64,000 nucleotides of DNA from Porites lobata (Eukaryota > Cnidaria > Anthozoa > Scleractinia > Poritidae), in assembly GCA_942486035.1 (NCBI GenBank), contig CALNXK010000033.1, forward strand, positions 2,057,501 through 2,121,500. Reading direction: 5' to 3'. The notes under the pieces are model-generated. The model ran no database searches, had not been told where the DNA came from, and saw nothing but the letters and a program-made list of their open reading frames with translations. Below, piece after piece: positions 47,801-59,445 of this stretch. The number at the start of each line of letters is the position of its first letter. Positions within the stretch are counted from its first letter, which is position 1. Position numbers and translations under genes: made by a program.

Positions 47801-50800
47801 ATGGATGGTTAGATCGCTATATCGTCACATCGCTAGATCGTTGGATCCTTAGATCATTAGATCGCTACATCGATGGATCGATGGACTGATTGGTCGTTAG
47901 ATCGTTAGATCGCTAGATCGACAAATCGATGGAACGATAGGTCGCTAAATCGTTAGATCGTTAGATCGCTAGATCGTTAGATCGCTAGGTTGTTAGATTG
48001 TTAGATTGCTAGCTCGTTAGATCGTTAGATCGCTAGATCGTTAGGTCGTTAGATCGATGGATAGTTAGATCGCTAGATCGGTAGATCGCTAGGTCGATGG
48101 ATCGTTACATCGCTAGGTCGATGGATCCTTAGATCGCTAGATCGTTAGATCGCAAGATCGTTAGATCGCTAGCTCGTTAGATCGTTAGATCGTTAGATCG
48201 CTAGATCGTTAGATCCCAAGATCGATGGATCGTTAGATCCTTAGATCATTAGATTGTTAGATCGCTAGATTGTTAGATCGGCACCTCGTTAGATCCCTAG
48301 ATCGATGGACCGTTAGATCGCTAGGTCGATGGATGCTTAGATCGTTAGATCGCTAGATCGTTAGATCGCTGGATCGTTATATTGCTAGATCGCTGGATCG
48401 CTAGATTGTTAGATCGCTAGATCGTTAGGTCGCTACATCGTTAGATCGCTAGGTCGATAGATCGTTAGATCGCTAGATCGTTAGATCGCAAGATCGATGG
48501 ATCGTTAGATCGTTAGATCGCTAGCTCGATGGATCGTTAGATCGCTAGATGGTTAGATCGCAAGATCGATGGATCGTTAGATCGCTAGATCGTTAGATCG
48601 CTAGTTCGTTAGATCGCTAGATCGTTAGATCGCAAGATCGATGGATCGTTAGATCGTTAGATCGTTAGATCGCTAGATCGTTAGATCGATGGATTGTTAC
48701 ATCGTTAGATCGCTAGGTCGATGGATCGTTAGATCGTTAGATCGCTAGCTCGTTAGATCGTTAGATCGCTGGATCGTTAAATCGTTAGATCGCTAGATCG
48801 TTAGATCGTTAGATTGATGGATCGTTAGATCGCTAGATCGTTACGTCGTTAGATCGATGGATCGTTAGATCGGTAGATCGGTAGATCGCTAGGTCGATGG
48901 ATCGTTAGATCGTTAGATCGCTAGCTCGTTAGATCGTTAGATCGCTAGATCGTTAGATCGTTAGATCGCTAGATCGTTAGATCCCTAGATCGCTAGATCG
49001 TTAGATCAGCACCTCGTTAGATCCCTAGATCGATGGGTCGTTAGATCGTTAGATCGCTAGGTCGATGGATCCTTAGATCGTTAGATCTTTAGATCGTTAA
49101 ATCACTGGATCGTTATATCGCTAGATCGATGGCTTGCTAGTTCGTTAAATCGATGGATCGTTAGATCGCTATATCGTCACATCGCTAGATCGTTGGATCG
49201 TTAGATCATTAGATCGCTAGATCGATGGATCGATGGACTGATTGGTCGTTAGATCGCTAGATCGATGGATCGCTAGATCGTTAGATCGCCACCTCGTTAG
49301 ATCCCTAGTTCGATGGATCGTTAGATCGTAAGATTGCTAGGTCGATGGATCCTTAGATCGTTAGATCTTTAGATCATTAGATCGCTAGATTGATGGATTG
49401 ATTGATCGTTAGATCGCTAGATGGTTATATCGTTAGATCGATGGATCGCTAGATCGTTAGATCGCGAGATCGTTATATCGCTAGATCGATGGATCGCTAG
49501 ATTGTTAGATCGCTAGATCGATGGATCGTTATATCACCATATCGTTAGATCGCTAGATCGTTGGATCATTAGATCGATAGATCGCTCTATCGATGGTTCG
49601 TTAGATCGTCATATCGGTAGATCGATGGATCGTTAGATCGTTCGATCGCTAGATCGTTAGATCGCTTCCTCGTCAGATCCCTAGATCGATGGATCGGTAG
49701 ATTGTTAGAGCGCTAGATCGTTAGATCGCTAGATCGATGGATCGTTAGATCGTTAGATTGCTAGATCGTTAGATCGCTAGGTCTATGAATCCTTGGATCG
49801 TTAGATCTTTAGATTTTTAGATCGCTGGATCGATTGATCGCTAGATTGTTAGATCGTTAGATCGCTAGATCGCTAGATTGTTGGATCGCTAGATCGATGG
49901 GTCGTTAGATCGCTATATCGTTAGATCGCTAGATTGTTGGATCGTTAGATCGATAGATCGCTACATCGTTAGATCGCCACCTCTTAAGATGCCTAGATCG
50001 ATGGATCGTTAGATCGTTAGATCGCTAGGTCCATGGAACCTTAGATCGTTTGCCCGCTAGATCGCTAGATCGTTAGATCGCTAGATTGATGCATCGTTAG
50101 ATCAATATATCTTTATATTGATAGATCTTTGGATCGTTAGATCGTTGGATCGTTAGATCGTTAGATCGCTAGATCGATGGATCGTTAGATCGTTGGATCG
50201 TTAGATCCTTAGATCGCTAGATCGTTAGATCGCCACCTCGTTAGATCCCTAGAACCATGGATCGTTAGATTGATAGATTGCGATGATTGATAGATTGCGT
50301 TAGATTGATAGGTCGATGGATCCTTAAATCGTTAGATCTTTAGATCGTTAGATCGCTAGATTGATGGATTGATTGATCGTTAGATCGCTAGATCGTTATA
50401 TCGCTAGATCGATGGATCGCTAGATTGTTAGATCGCTAGATCGATGGATCGTTAGATCGTTAGATTGCTAGATCGTTAGATCGCCACCTCGTCAGATCCC
50501 TAGATCGATGGATCGCTAGATTGTTAGATCGGTAGATCGTTGGATTGCTAGATCGATGGATCGTTAGATCGTTAGATTGCTTGATCGTTAGATCGTTAGA
50601 TCGCCACCTGGCTGGATCCCTAGATCGATGGATCGTTAGATCGTTAGATCGTTGGATCGTTAGATCGCTATATCGTTAGATCGCTAGATCGATGGATCGC
50701 TAGATCGATGGATCGCTAGATCGTTAGATCGCCACCTCGCTGGATCCCTAGATCGATGGATCGTTAGATCGTTAGATCGTTGGATCGTTAGATCGCTATA

Positions 50801-50963
50801 TCGTTAGATTGCTAGATCGATGGATCGCTAGATCGTTGGATCGCTAGATCGTTAGATCGCTAGATCGATGGATCCTTAAATTGTTAGATCGCTAGGTCGA
50901 TGGATCCTTAGATCGTTACATCTTTAGATCGTTAGATCGCTAGATCGATGGATTGATTGGAAT
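35499..50963. repeat. GATC-anchored octamer satellite, main block (~15.5 kb)
   Basis: The sequence is an almost unbroken run of 8-bp units starting with GATC: GATCGTTA, GATCGCTA, GATCGATG, GATCGCAA, with rarer GATCCTTA, GATTGTTA and others. A landmark variant, CCACCTCG, occurs at 35824, 36320, 36568, 37056, 37320, 37832, 38024 and, after an insertion, at 38977, 39833, 40329, 40593, 41065, 41249, 42137 and 42921. Within each run every spacing is an exact multiple of 8. Spacings alternate (about 490 and 255 bp), giving higher-order units of about 736-776 bp. There is no reading frame of interest; stops occur because TAG is part of the common unit. Confidence 0.95.
38847..38933 (-). mobile_element. 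Tiny 5'-truncated LINE 3' end with pentamer tail, inside the satellite
   Basis: Non-satellite DNA of about 87 bp: (CAAGT)n, then CAATCTTTATTTAAACACGG and an A-rich stretch. Read on the minus strand it is a 3' UTR end with AAATAAAG followed by a (GACTT)n tail, the layout of a non-LTR retrotransposon terminus. It shifts the octamer register by 1 bp. Confidence 0.65.
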
Positions 50964-51090
50964 CCGGACGTTTCGTACCCACGGACGTTTCGTACCTAGA
51001 CGATTCGTACCCAAAGTTGAGATGATTCGTACCCAACGCTAAGATTATTCGTACCCAAACCTTAGATGATTCGTACCCAACTGCCGTTTT

Positions 51091-51283
51091 GATAATAAAA
51101 CATTTTTTATCATATCTCTATCGATAATAAAACATTTTTTATCATATCTCTATCGATAATAAAACATTTTTATCATATCTCTATCGATAATAAAACATTT
51201 TTTATCATATCTCTATCGATAATAAAACATTTTTATCATATCTCTATCGATAATAAAACATTTTTTATCATATCTCTATCAAA
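51091..51283. repeat. Six tandem copies of a 31-32-bp unit inside the MULE-type element
   Basis: Units start GATAATAAAACATTTTTT and end ATCTCTATC. Copies differ mainly by one T in the T-run. The unit contains GATAA/TTATC inverted halves. Confidence 0.85.
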
Positions 51284-51598
51284 ACAATCTAAAATAAACA
51301 TTTATATAAATCAGAAGGACTCGTTACCTACGCGCGAGTTAGATCAACTTATAACAACCGCTCACTTTCTTTGGTAGACTCGTGACGCGTGAACGGCGCC
51401 GATACTGAAAGAGGTGAGACTTTTCATTAACATACAACTCAAAAGGAAATGTTAATTACACGAAATTAGCTTGTTCCCACTTTTCATTGCTTGATGGGTC
51501 CAATTTATATGGCGATGTTTGAACTCGTGGAATCATAAACTTTACAAAGTTGTATTTTGTTAGTTCATGCGCGTTCACGAGATCCATTTTGTTAAGTC

Positions 51599-51844
51599 GT
51601 GCAGACCGCGTACACCACTGATCATGCGACAAGTAGCTACATCAGACGACTTATGGCGTTGCCCTTCCTTCCGCACGAGACAATCGAAGCCACTTTCGAG
51701 AGTCTAAGACCAGAAGCTACCACGCAGCCACTGAAGGAGTTTGTCCACTACATCGGAGAAACCTGGATAAACAGCAGAGTATGGCCCCCTAAGTGCTGGA
51801 GCGTATTCATATATTACTGCGCTTTTCACAAACATGCGAATTCT
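51599..51844 (+). pseudogene. MULE transposase C-terminal fragment
   Basis: The frame reads RRLMALPFLPHETIEATFESL, then LKEFVHYIGETWINSRVW and PPKCWSVF. The order (LAFLP-like, acidic helix, Y-x-x-TWI, PP-x-x-WSVF) is that of the segment before the RTNN-x-x-EGWH motif in MULE transposases with FLYWCH-type relatives. The frame meets a good donor (TTCT then GTAAGT at 51845) just where RTNN/EGWH would follow, so this may be an old exon. No catalytic core precedes it; it is a remnant. Confidence 0.6.
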
Positions 51845-52239
51845 GTAAGTCACTCTTTCACGTCACTTTTTCTTTAACTTTGTGTTCGGCTGGGTTTGTG
51901 TCACTAACCTTGTCGTATTCTTCTTATGCTATCGCTCTTCAAATAGTCTTCGATTAGTCGACGTTCAGACATGTAGCAAATTCGGACGTAAACAAACACA
52001 TATGTTTCGTCCCACAATCTCCACCAGTACGTCCTGTCTTGTGGTTAGTTCTGCGGTTTCGATCCTTTGTTTTAGTGAAAGCCTTAACTTAAACTATGAA
52101 AACACACTGTTTACAACATAAAGACTTGGTTATTGCATGAGTACGAATCATCTAAGGTTTGGGTACGAATCATCTTAGGGTTGGGTACGAATCATCTCAA
52201 CTTTGGGTACGAATCGACTGGGTACGAAACGTCCGGTAA

Positions 52240-54810
52240 GCGTTAGATCGCTAGATCGGTAGATCGCCACCTCGTTGGATCCCTAGATCGATGGATCGTT
52301 AGATCGCTAGGTCGATGGATTCTTAGATCGTTAGATCTTTAGATCGTTAGATGTCTAGATCGGGGGATTGATTGATCGTTAGATCGCTAGATCGTTATAT
52401 TGCTAGATCGATGGATCGCTAGATTGTTAGATCGCTAGATCGTTAGATCGCTAGATCGATGGATCGTTAGATCGTTAGATCGCTAGGTCTATGGATCCTT
52501 AGATCGTTAGATCGTTAGATCGCTGGATCGATGGATCGCTTGATTGTTAGATCGTTAGATCGCTAGATCGATGGATCGTTAGATCGCTATATCATTAGAT
52601 CGCTAGATCGTTGGATCGTTAGATCGATAGATCGCTAGATCGATGGTTCGTTAGATCGTTAGATGGGTAGATCGATGGGTCGTTAGATCGTTAGATCCCT
52701 AGATCGTTAGATCGGCACCTCGTTGGATCCCTAGATCGATGGATCGTTAGATCGCTAGGTCGATGGATCCTTAGATCGTTAGATGGCTAGATCGATGGAT
52801 TGATTGATCGTTAGATCGCTAGATCGATGGATCGCTAGATTTTTAGATCGGTAGATCCTTAGATGGCTAGATCGATGGAATGTTAGATCGTTAGATTGCT
52901 AGTTCGTTGGATCGTTAGATCGAGGCTTTCAAGAAATCGATCGATGCCTAGATGAAAGGATCAGTAGATCGCTGGATCACTAAATCGATAGATCAGTAGA
53001 TCGCCTTATCGCTAGATCGTTGGACCGCTAGATTTGTTGATTGCCACTAGATGTATGGATCAGTACATCGTTGGATCGCCAGACCGTTGGATTGCTATAT
53101 ATATGGACTGCTAGGTCGATGGATCAGTACATCGCTGGATCGCTAGATTGTTCGATGGATCGCTAGATCGTTGGTTTGCTTAATTGGTGTACCTCCAGAT
53201 TGATTAATCAGTAGATCGCTGGATCGCTGGTTCGATGGATCAGTGGATCACTGGATCCTTAGATCGGTGATTTGCTCGGTCGATGGATCAGTAGATTGCT
53301 GGATCGCTAGATAGTTGGATCAGTAGATCGCTGGATGCTAGATCGGTGGATTAGTGGATCGTTGGATCGCTAGTACGATGGATCGTTAGATCGGCAGATC
53401 AGTAGATCGTTGGATCGCTAGATCGGTGGGTTGCTAGATCGATGGATCAATACGCCGCTGGATCGCTATACTGTTATATCGCTAGATTTATGGATCGCTA
53501 GATAACGGATCAGTAGATCGCTGGATCGCTAGATCGATAGATCAGTAGATCGTTGGATCGCTAGATCGGTGGGTTGCTAGATCGATGGATCAATACGCCG
53601 CTGGATCGCTAGACTGTGATATCGCTAGATTGATGGATCGCTAGATCGTTGGATGGCTAGAGCGATGGATCGTTAGATCGAGAGATCAGTAAATCGATGC
53701 ATCGCTGGATCGTTGGATCAGTAGATCGTAGATCGTTGGATTTCTAGATCAACGGATCAGTAGATCTCTGGTTTGCGAGATCGTTGGATTGCTAGATCGG
53801 TGGATTGCTAAATCGATGGATTAGTAGATCGACGGATCGCTAGAACGGCGGATCGCCTGATCGATGGATCGCTAAATCTATGGATCAGTAGATCGATAGA
53901 TCAGTAGATCGTTGGATCGCTAGATCGATGGATCGATAGATCGGTGGATCAGTAGATCGCTGGATCGCTAGATCTTTGTATCGCTAGATCGAAAGGATCG
54001 CTAGTTCGATGGATCAGTAGATCGATGGATCGTTAGATCGATGGATCGCTAGATCGATGGATCGCTAGATCGGTAGATCGATAGATCGATGGACATAACA
54101 TACTTTTTATTTTTGATTTGGCCTAAAATACATGGGTATATGATGTAATACGCTGGACCGATCTACTGATTTCTAGATCAATGGATTAGTAGGTCGCTGG
54201 ATCCTTATATCGCTCGATTGCTAGATCATTGGATCAGTAGATTGCTGGATCGCTAGATCGATGGATCAGTAGATCGCTGGATCTCTAGATTGTTGGATCG
54301 CTAGGCCGAATTAGCAGTAGATCGGTCGATCGCTACAACGATGGATCAGTAGATCGATGGATTGCTAGATCGATGGATCCGTAGATTGCTGGATCGCTAG
54401 ATCGTTGGATCGCTAGATTGATGGAGCAGTAGATCGCTGGATCGCTAGATCAATGGGGTAGTAGATCGATGGACCAGTAGATTGCAAAATCGCTAGATTG
54501 TTGGATCGCTAGATCGGTGGATCGCTAAATCGATGGATCAGTAGATCACTGGCTCGCTAGATGGATGGATTGGTAGATTGATTGATCGCTTGATCGGTTA
54601 ATCAGTAGATTGACGGATCGCTAGATTGATGGGTTGATGGATCGCTCGTTGGTTTGATCGGTGGATCGCTAGATCTATGTATCGCTGAAATGGTGGATCG
54701 ATGGATCAGTAGATACTTGGATCAGTAGATCGATGGGTCGCTTGATCGATAGATTGCTAAATCGATGGATTGCTAAATCGATGGATCAGTAGATCGATGG
54801 ATCGCTAGAT
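52240..54810. repeat. GATC octamer satellite, distal degenerate block
   Basis: To about 52925 the units resemble the main block. From there the common units become GATCAGTA, GATCGCTG, GATCGCTA and GATCGATG, with more substitutions and small indels that break the 8-bp register. About 75 bp of unrelated AT-rich DNA interrupts it at 54091-54165. Confidence 0.9.
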
Positions 54811-54893
54811 TGCTGATCCATCTATCGATCTACAGATCCGTAGATCTGCTGATCCATCGATCTACAGGTTCATCGATCTACAGATCCTTTGAT
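54811..54893. repeat. Inverted terminal segment of the octamer satellite
   Basis: After GCTAGATTGCTGATCC the units read as the reverse complement of the preceding block (GATCTACAGATCC, TGATCCATCGATCTAC instead of GGATCAGTAGATCGATGG). The array ends at about 54893. Confidence 0.75.
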
Positions 54894-55872
54894 CTTCATA
54901 CCTTTTCACTTTTGACAGTCGTGAGGTTTTTACATTGATTATGAATACTGAAAAGATCAGGTATCTTCGTGATTTCATTTTTGTGGCTCAGGTAAATAAT
55001 TTCTCATTTCTTCGTTGCAACGTCGTATATAGGCTAGTCTGTATGTCAGGAAAGTCACATAATTGACATTACCACAAGTAACTTCCGGTGTAGCTTTCAT
55101 TGCAATGCTAACGGTAGTTAATTTTGTTCCGGGATTGTTTTGGTTGGGGTGGGTGTGGTGTTTCCTTTCTGAAAAGCCCAGAATCTGTAATTTCCGTTCC
55201 CAAGCGAGGCATACACCCACTCGTATACCTGTAAGAGTTCCCGCCACTTACGATTTCGTTTTATGACTCCTGAGATAATAGCTCTCTTTTTTTATTTTGC
55301 AATTAAATAATAACAAGACTCGAAGTTTGACCGTGGTGGTCAAGGAATTATCTAGAATAAATATGATATAGATATGGATAAATCTATGAATACCGGTACC
55401 TTATGAAATAAATCATGTTTCATGTTAATTTAAGTTATATATTGTCTTAATACAAGAACCATCATGCTCTTGCTTAACATTATTCATTCAAAATATTTCG
55501 CCGTTTCTGATTGGCTCCAATCCCCAGGCTAATTCTTCATAACGAACCGGCGCTAACGAAATTTGGAACCTGCGCGAGCAATATATATATACCGTCGATT
55601 CGATGGTATATTTGATTGAAAACGAGGCTCCATGTGCAATAGACCATCTATGAACGTGGTTTGCGTGGTCTCAGACCAAAACTTAACGGAAGGAAATCAA
55701 GAATACGCAAAATATTTTGCTCTTTGAATGTTATCTACTTTTTGAGGAGTATCTGCTAAAAAGCTCTGTTTATATCCTGAAACTGTGCCGAGGCTTTTGG
55801 ACCAAAGTCTACGAGGAGGTAAGCTAGTTAAGAACTTAAAAATATTTTGAATGAATGAAAGAAACAATTAAT
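54894..55872. other. Non-coding region after the satellite
   Basis: Open frames of 67-90 codons on both strands near 54975-55266 show no domain and no splice-site context. A TATATATATA run is at about 55581. Nothing else supportable. Confidence 0.4.
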
Positions 55873-56005
55873 GAATTCGGCTTTCGTATGATGTGAACAA
55901 TTATGTAGATCTCGGAGAATGTTTTTCCAACCTCGGCCTTAAGCCTCGGTGGATAGCATTTTCCGAGATCTGCATAATTGTTCACATCATACGAAAGCCA
56001 AATTC
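55873..56005. mobile_element. Foldback element with GAATTCGGCTTTCGTATGAT arms
   Basis: Left GAATTCGGCTTTCGTATGAT and GTGAACAATTATGTAGATCT pair with the right arm ending AAAGCCAAATTC. The loop holds CCTCGGCCTTAAGCCTCGG. 133 bp in all. Confidence 0.85.
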
Positions 56006-56203
56006 AACAATTGCTAAATATAGTATGGACTGCGGCCTTACTTCCGTGCCGGGGTGAAGAGGATGAGTGAGTGCGTTATACAATATGCACATTTTAATAA
56101 TACAAATCTGATGAGATACCGGAGCGGTTTTTGTCTTAATTTTTTGTTAGGAAAACAAATATTATTACTTCAACCAGTCATAATGCAAGGCAGAGTCTAA
56201 ACC

Positions 56204-56492
56204 ACAGGTAACCTAGGCTCTGTTATAGTACCACAGTACGGTTCCAGTAAAATTACAGTGTTTGCATGGGGTAAAAATACGATCCTACAATTTCTACGAA
56301 ATACTAGATAAAGATCAATGAAACTTACTCTGCAGTTAGTTGTTGTTGTCCTTAATACTGCAACGAAGTAAGTTTCATTGATCTTTATCTAGTATTTCGT
56401 AGAAATTTTAGGATCGTATGTTTACCCCATACAAACACTATAATTTTACTGGAACCGTACTGTGGTACTATCACAGAGCCTGGGTTACCTGT
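56204..56492. mobile_element. Foldback element with ~110-bp arms
   Basis: The left part (CAGGTAACCTAGGCTCTGTT, GGTTCCAGTAAAATTACAGT, CGAAATACTAGATAAAGATC) is the reverse complement of the right part with few mismatches. A loop of about 40 bp separates them. The terminal word ATTACAGTGTTTG also occurs in the 14371-14820 element, suggesting a shared ancestry. Confidence 0.85.
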
Positions 56493-57023
56493 GTCAAAAA
56501 GAGGCTGGGAAAAAAACAGCGAGCGTCACTGATTCGGATGGGTTCTGAAAGCTCTGCGTGACTTTCAATAAATTGTTGTTGATGAAGAATATTTCTCTGT
56601 AATATTTTCAAACAGAAGAACCTTCGTTCTTTCACAAATTGTATTGTTTCGTCAACCAACATGGCCGCCTTATCATACGTGGTTGCAAACCAAGAATTGA
56701 AAATTTTTATCGCATATCAAGAGCTATAAATCCTTACGTCGAAACAGAAATGAAGCAGACAACAGGGGTAATTAAAGCCGTACAAATAAAAATGTAAATA
56801 AGTTGAGAATCCAAATTATTTAGCGGCCACGAATTGGTTGCGTATCCGACGTCACCTACAAATCAAAAGAATAACAGCAAAATTGTGTCAGTGGAAAACT
56901 GTTTCGCTCAATTTAAAAAAGGTGTGTTCATTTGCTCCAAACGCGTAAAGCCGTCACATGGAAATTTTTATCATATTTCAGCTGAAAAACAATGAAAATT
57001 TCAAGGGGCAAACGTAGCCGCTT

Positions 57024-57424
57024 TAGGCCCGTTTCAAACGTCGTGCGACTGCCTTGCCGAACTCAATTGATCGAATTAAATTCGACTTTAGCACGGCAGT
57101 AGCGCGACGTTTGAAACCAAGTCGTGCTACTGCCGTGTAGCACGGCAAGCCTTGCCATGCTACACGGCAGTAGCTCGACTTGGTTTCAAACGTCGTGCTA
57201 CCGCCGTGCCGAACTCAATTCATAAATTACAAATGCATTAGAATACATTTAAAAGTTTGCTGAACTGTTTCTTTATTACTATGTTTTGTTTTCGGCAACA
57301 GCTGTTCTATTCGACTGAATTAAATTCGACGTCTGAAACCAAGGCGTGCTAGTGTCGTGCTGCAGTCGAGCTACAGTCGCGTCAGCTTAGCATGGTAGTA
57401 GCACGACGTTTGAAACAGGTCTTA
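57024..57424. mobile_element. TIR element with internal GTAGCACGAC repeats
   Basis: GTTTCAAACGTCGTGC at the left pairs with GCACGACGTTTGAAAC at the right. Inside, GGCAGTAGC, ACGTTTGAAACCAAGTCG and their complements form a second large palindrome around 57110-57180. Confidence 0.75.
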
Positions 57425-57817
57425 GGCGAATAACATAGTACTACGGATTTTCCTTTCCTTTTCTTTGTTTTATTTAAGAACAATAAGAAATAAACGTAGC
57501 AACCATTTATTTCATGTTTCCTCTCTCTTTCTAAACAGCCACATTGGCAATAACCTTTTATTTCCCATTATCCACATGCAAATTCTCCAGACTGATCTCC
57601 ATACATTTCCTTAGCAATTAGTTGAGAAAATTTGATAGAAGATCAAAGCATTTTGCCTTTGGTGATCATCTTATAAATTCTCATATAGTCTTTTCTCTTG
57701 ATTGTGTATTGGAATTGTTAGAAGAAAATTGATGTTGGTCACTCTTGCTAGGAGTGTGAGGCGGTTACACGATCTAATACGGGACTTTTTTAGGGGATAA
57801 ATAGAAGCTTCACTCAC

Positions 57818-57880
57818 CTTGTGGTTTTTGGTATGAACCCGGTAATGCTTGGAAAGGGTTGATCTATGACAACAATTCAA
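57818..57880 (-). pseudogene. Possible C2H2 zinc-finger fragment
   Basis: The minus strand reads NCCHRSTLSKHYRVHTKNHK and then a donor-like GTGAGTGAAG. The S-x-L-x-x-H-x-R-x-H-T order is that of the second half of a C2H2 finger, but the upstream frame closes soon and no neighbouring finger is seen. Confidence 0.3.
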
Positions 57881-59445
57881 CGTATCTTAGGCTCAGGATT
57901 AAGTTTTAATCCAAACATGTTTAATTGAACGTTTAAAAAAGATTACATCATTAGTTAATTTTATGTTACTAGGTAGGGAATTCTGCCTTCTCCGCACGCG
58001 CGAACTTCCACTAGCAATAATTTAGCATGACGAAAAAAAGAATATGTATTGCTTGACTTGTAGAAAAATCTTCATGTCCTTTATGACCAGATGATGACCA
58101 AAAAATGGCGGGACTAGTTTCAAACTGCGTTTTTTTAGGCGGAATTTTGTACGCGGATGGGTTAACGTGGTAACGAATTTAAGAGCCAGTCTCTGTAAGA
58201 TCCTCATATCGAACTAAGAAGCTATAACCTTTCACGTACGAAGGTCACCGAATATGATCTAATTTTGGCAAGGGCAGGAAAATTTAATCGTTCGCATGAA
58301 TAAGTAGAAAAAGATGGTGGTTTCCCTTGCCTATAGGCACAGTCTCAGTATAATTATACTAGTGGCCGCGTAAGACTGTCGTTATCCTTATCCTGGCCAT
58401 GAAGGAAAAAAGATTGCCCTTCACTGTAAAAAAACCAATTAACTGGAAAATGGCACATTCAAGAAATCCGCGAGATTTTTGTTACCCTTGTTCTTGTGAG
58501 GTCAGGTCACGTAAGTATTCCAATTGTTTTGTTTTAACTCCTGTCCTTTTTTTTTCTCAAAGAACTGGTTGGGCATAAAAAGATGGGAAAAAGCGTAAAA
58601 AGGAAAATTCAAATTTTGCTTCGTTTTGTACGTCAAGTAGTCAGAGGAGTCGCCTGTCACGCACTGTTTACTACTGAACATCTGCCAGGCTTGATGTTCT
58701 AACAGAACAGAACAGAACGTGTTATATAACATGTGACATGTTACGTTTTATAAAATAGCTGAGATAGTACGCGTGATCTGATTGGTCAAAAACCTATGGT
58801 TTATTATACCGGTAAACCCATAGAAAAAGGCATCCGGACCACGAGCCATACACAAAACTGGCTATTGATCTGCAAACAACGATTTTAGAAAGGCTAAAAA
58901 ACAGAACAAGTTACTTACCCAGCCCTTCTAAATATTTAAAGCGTTGGTTTCCACATTTTATTACTGGGCGTCACAATTCGCTACTGCCATAGCTTTAGAA
59001 GTTATAAAGTACAAAGCTGGAAAGCAGTTTACATTTCACGATGATGCCAAATCGCAGAGAAAGACAACAACAGTGTGAATTTCTTGTGTAGAAAGTCTAT
59101 AGGAAAACTTAACCATATGCCAACCAGCAACAAAACGGATAGTTTTAGCATTCTTGATTTATTTTATGTCAAAATTAAACTCCTTAATGAAAGAAATTGT
59201 TCCAAAAAGAGATCTCTGATCAAGATATGGTACAAAATCGGCCGCTGTAGGTTGTAAACAAGCTGCCAACGATGATGAAAGATGTCAGAGTTTCGGGCTG
59301 GTTTTCTCCAACATTTGTACAAATTATTCGGTGATATCGATGCCATAACCTACCTCAAACCACAAGCAAGCTTTTCTCGTGTTCTCCCAACATCCCGCGT
59401 GGGTTATCACGCCGGTAAACCCATAGAAAGTGTGGTCTATTGCTT
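57881..59445. other. Non-coding region leading into the second satellite
   Basis: No gene is supportable. A short stretch at about 58719-58745 (GTGTTATATAACATGTGACA) already has the core of the downstream satellite. CCGGTAAACCCATAGAAA occurs twice, at about 58810 and 59412. Confidence 0.45.

Larger units (their letters stand above)
50964..52236 (+). mobile_element. Mutator-like (MULE-type) element inserted in the satellite
   Basis: The ends are about 100-bp inverted repeats built of GATTCGTACCCAA-type words: CCGGACGTTTCGTACCCA at the left, its reverse complement at the right, followed on each side by the same order of ACTTTGAGATGA-, CTAAGAT- and CCTTAGATGA-spaced copies. Inside are a 32-bp tandem array and a transposase fragment. 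No clear target duplication is visible. The superfamily rests on the transposase remnant. Confidence 0.7.

Noticed and set aside
35499..54893. CRISPR array or bacterial contamination suggested by the short regular repeats and GATC sites
   Set aside because: There are no spacers, the unit is only 8 bp, and the block is flanked and interrupted by eukaryotic transposable elements.
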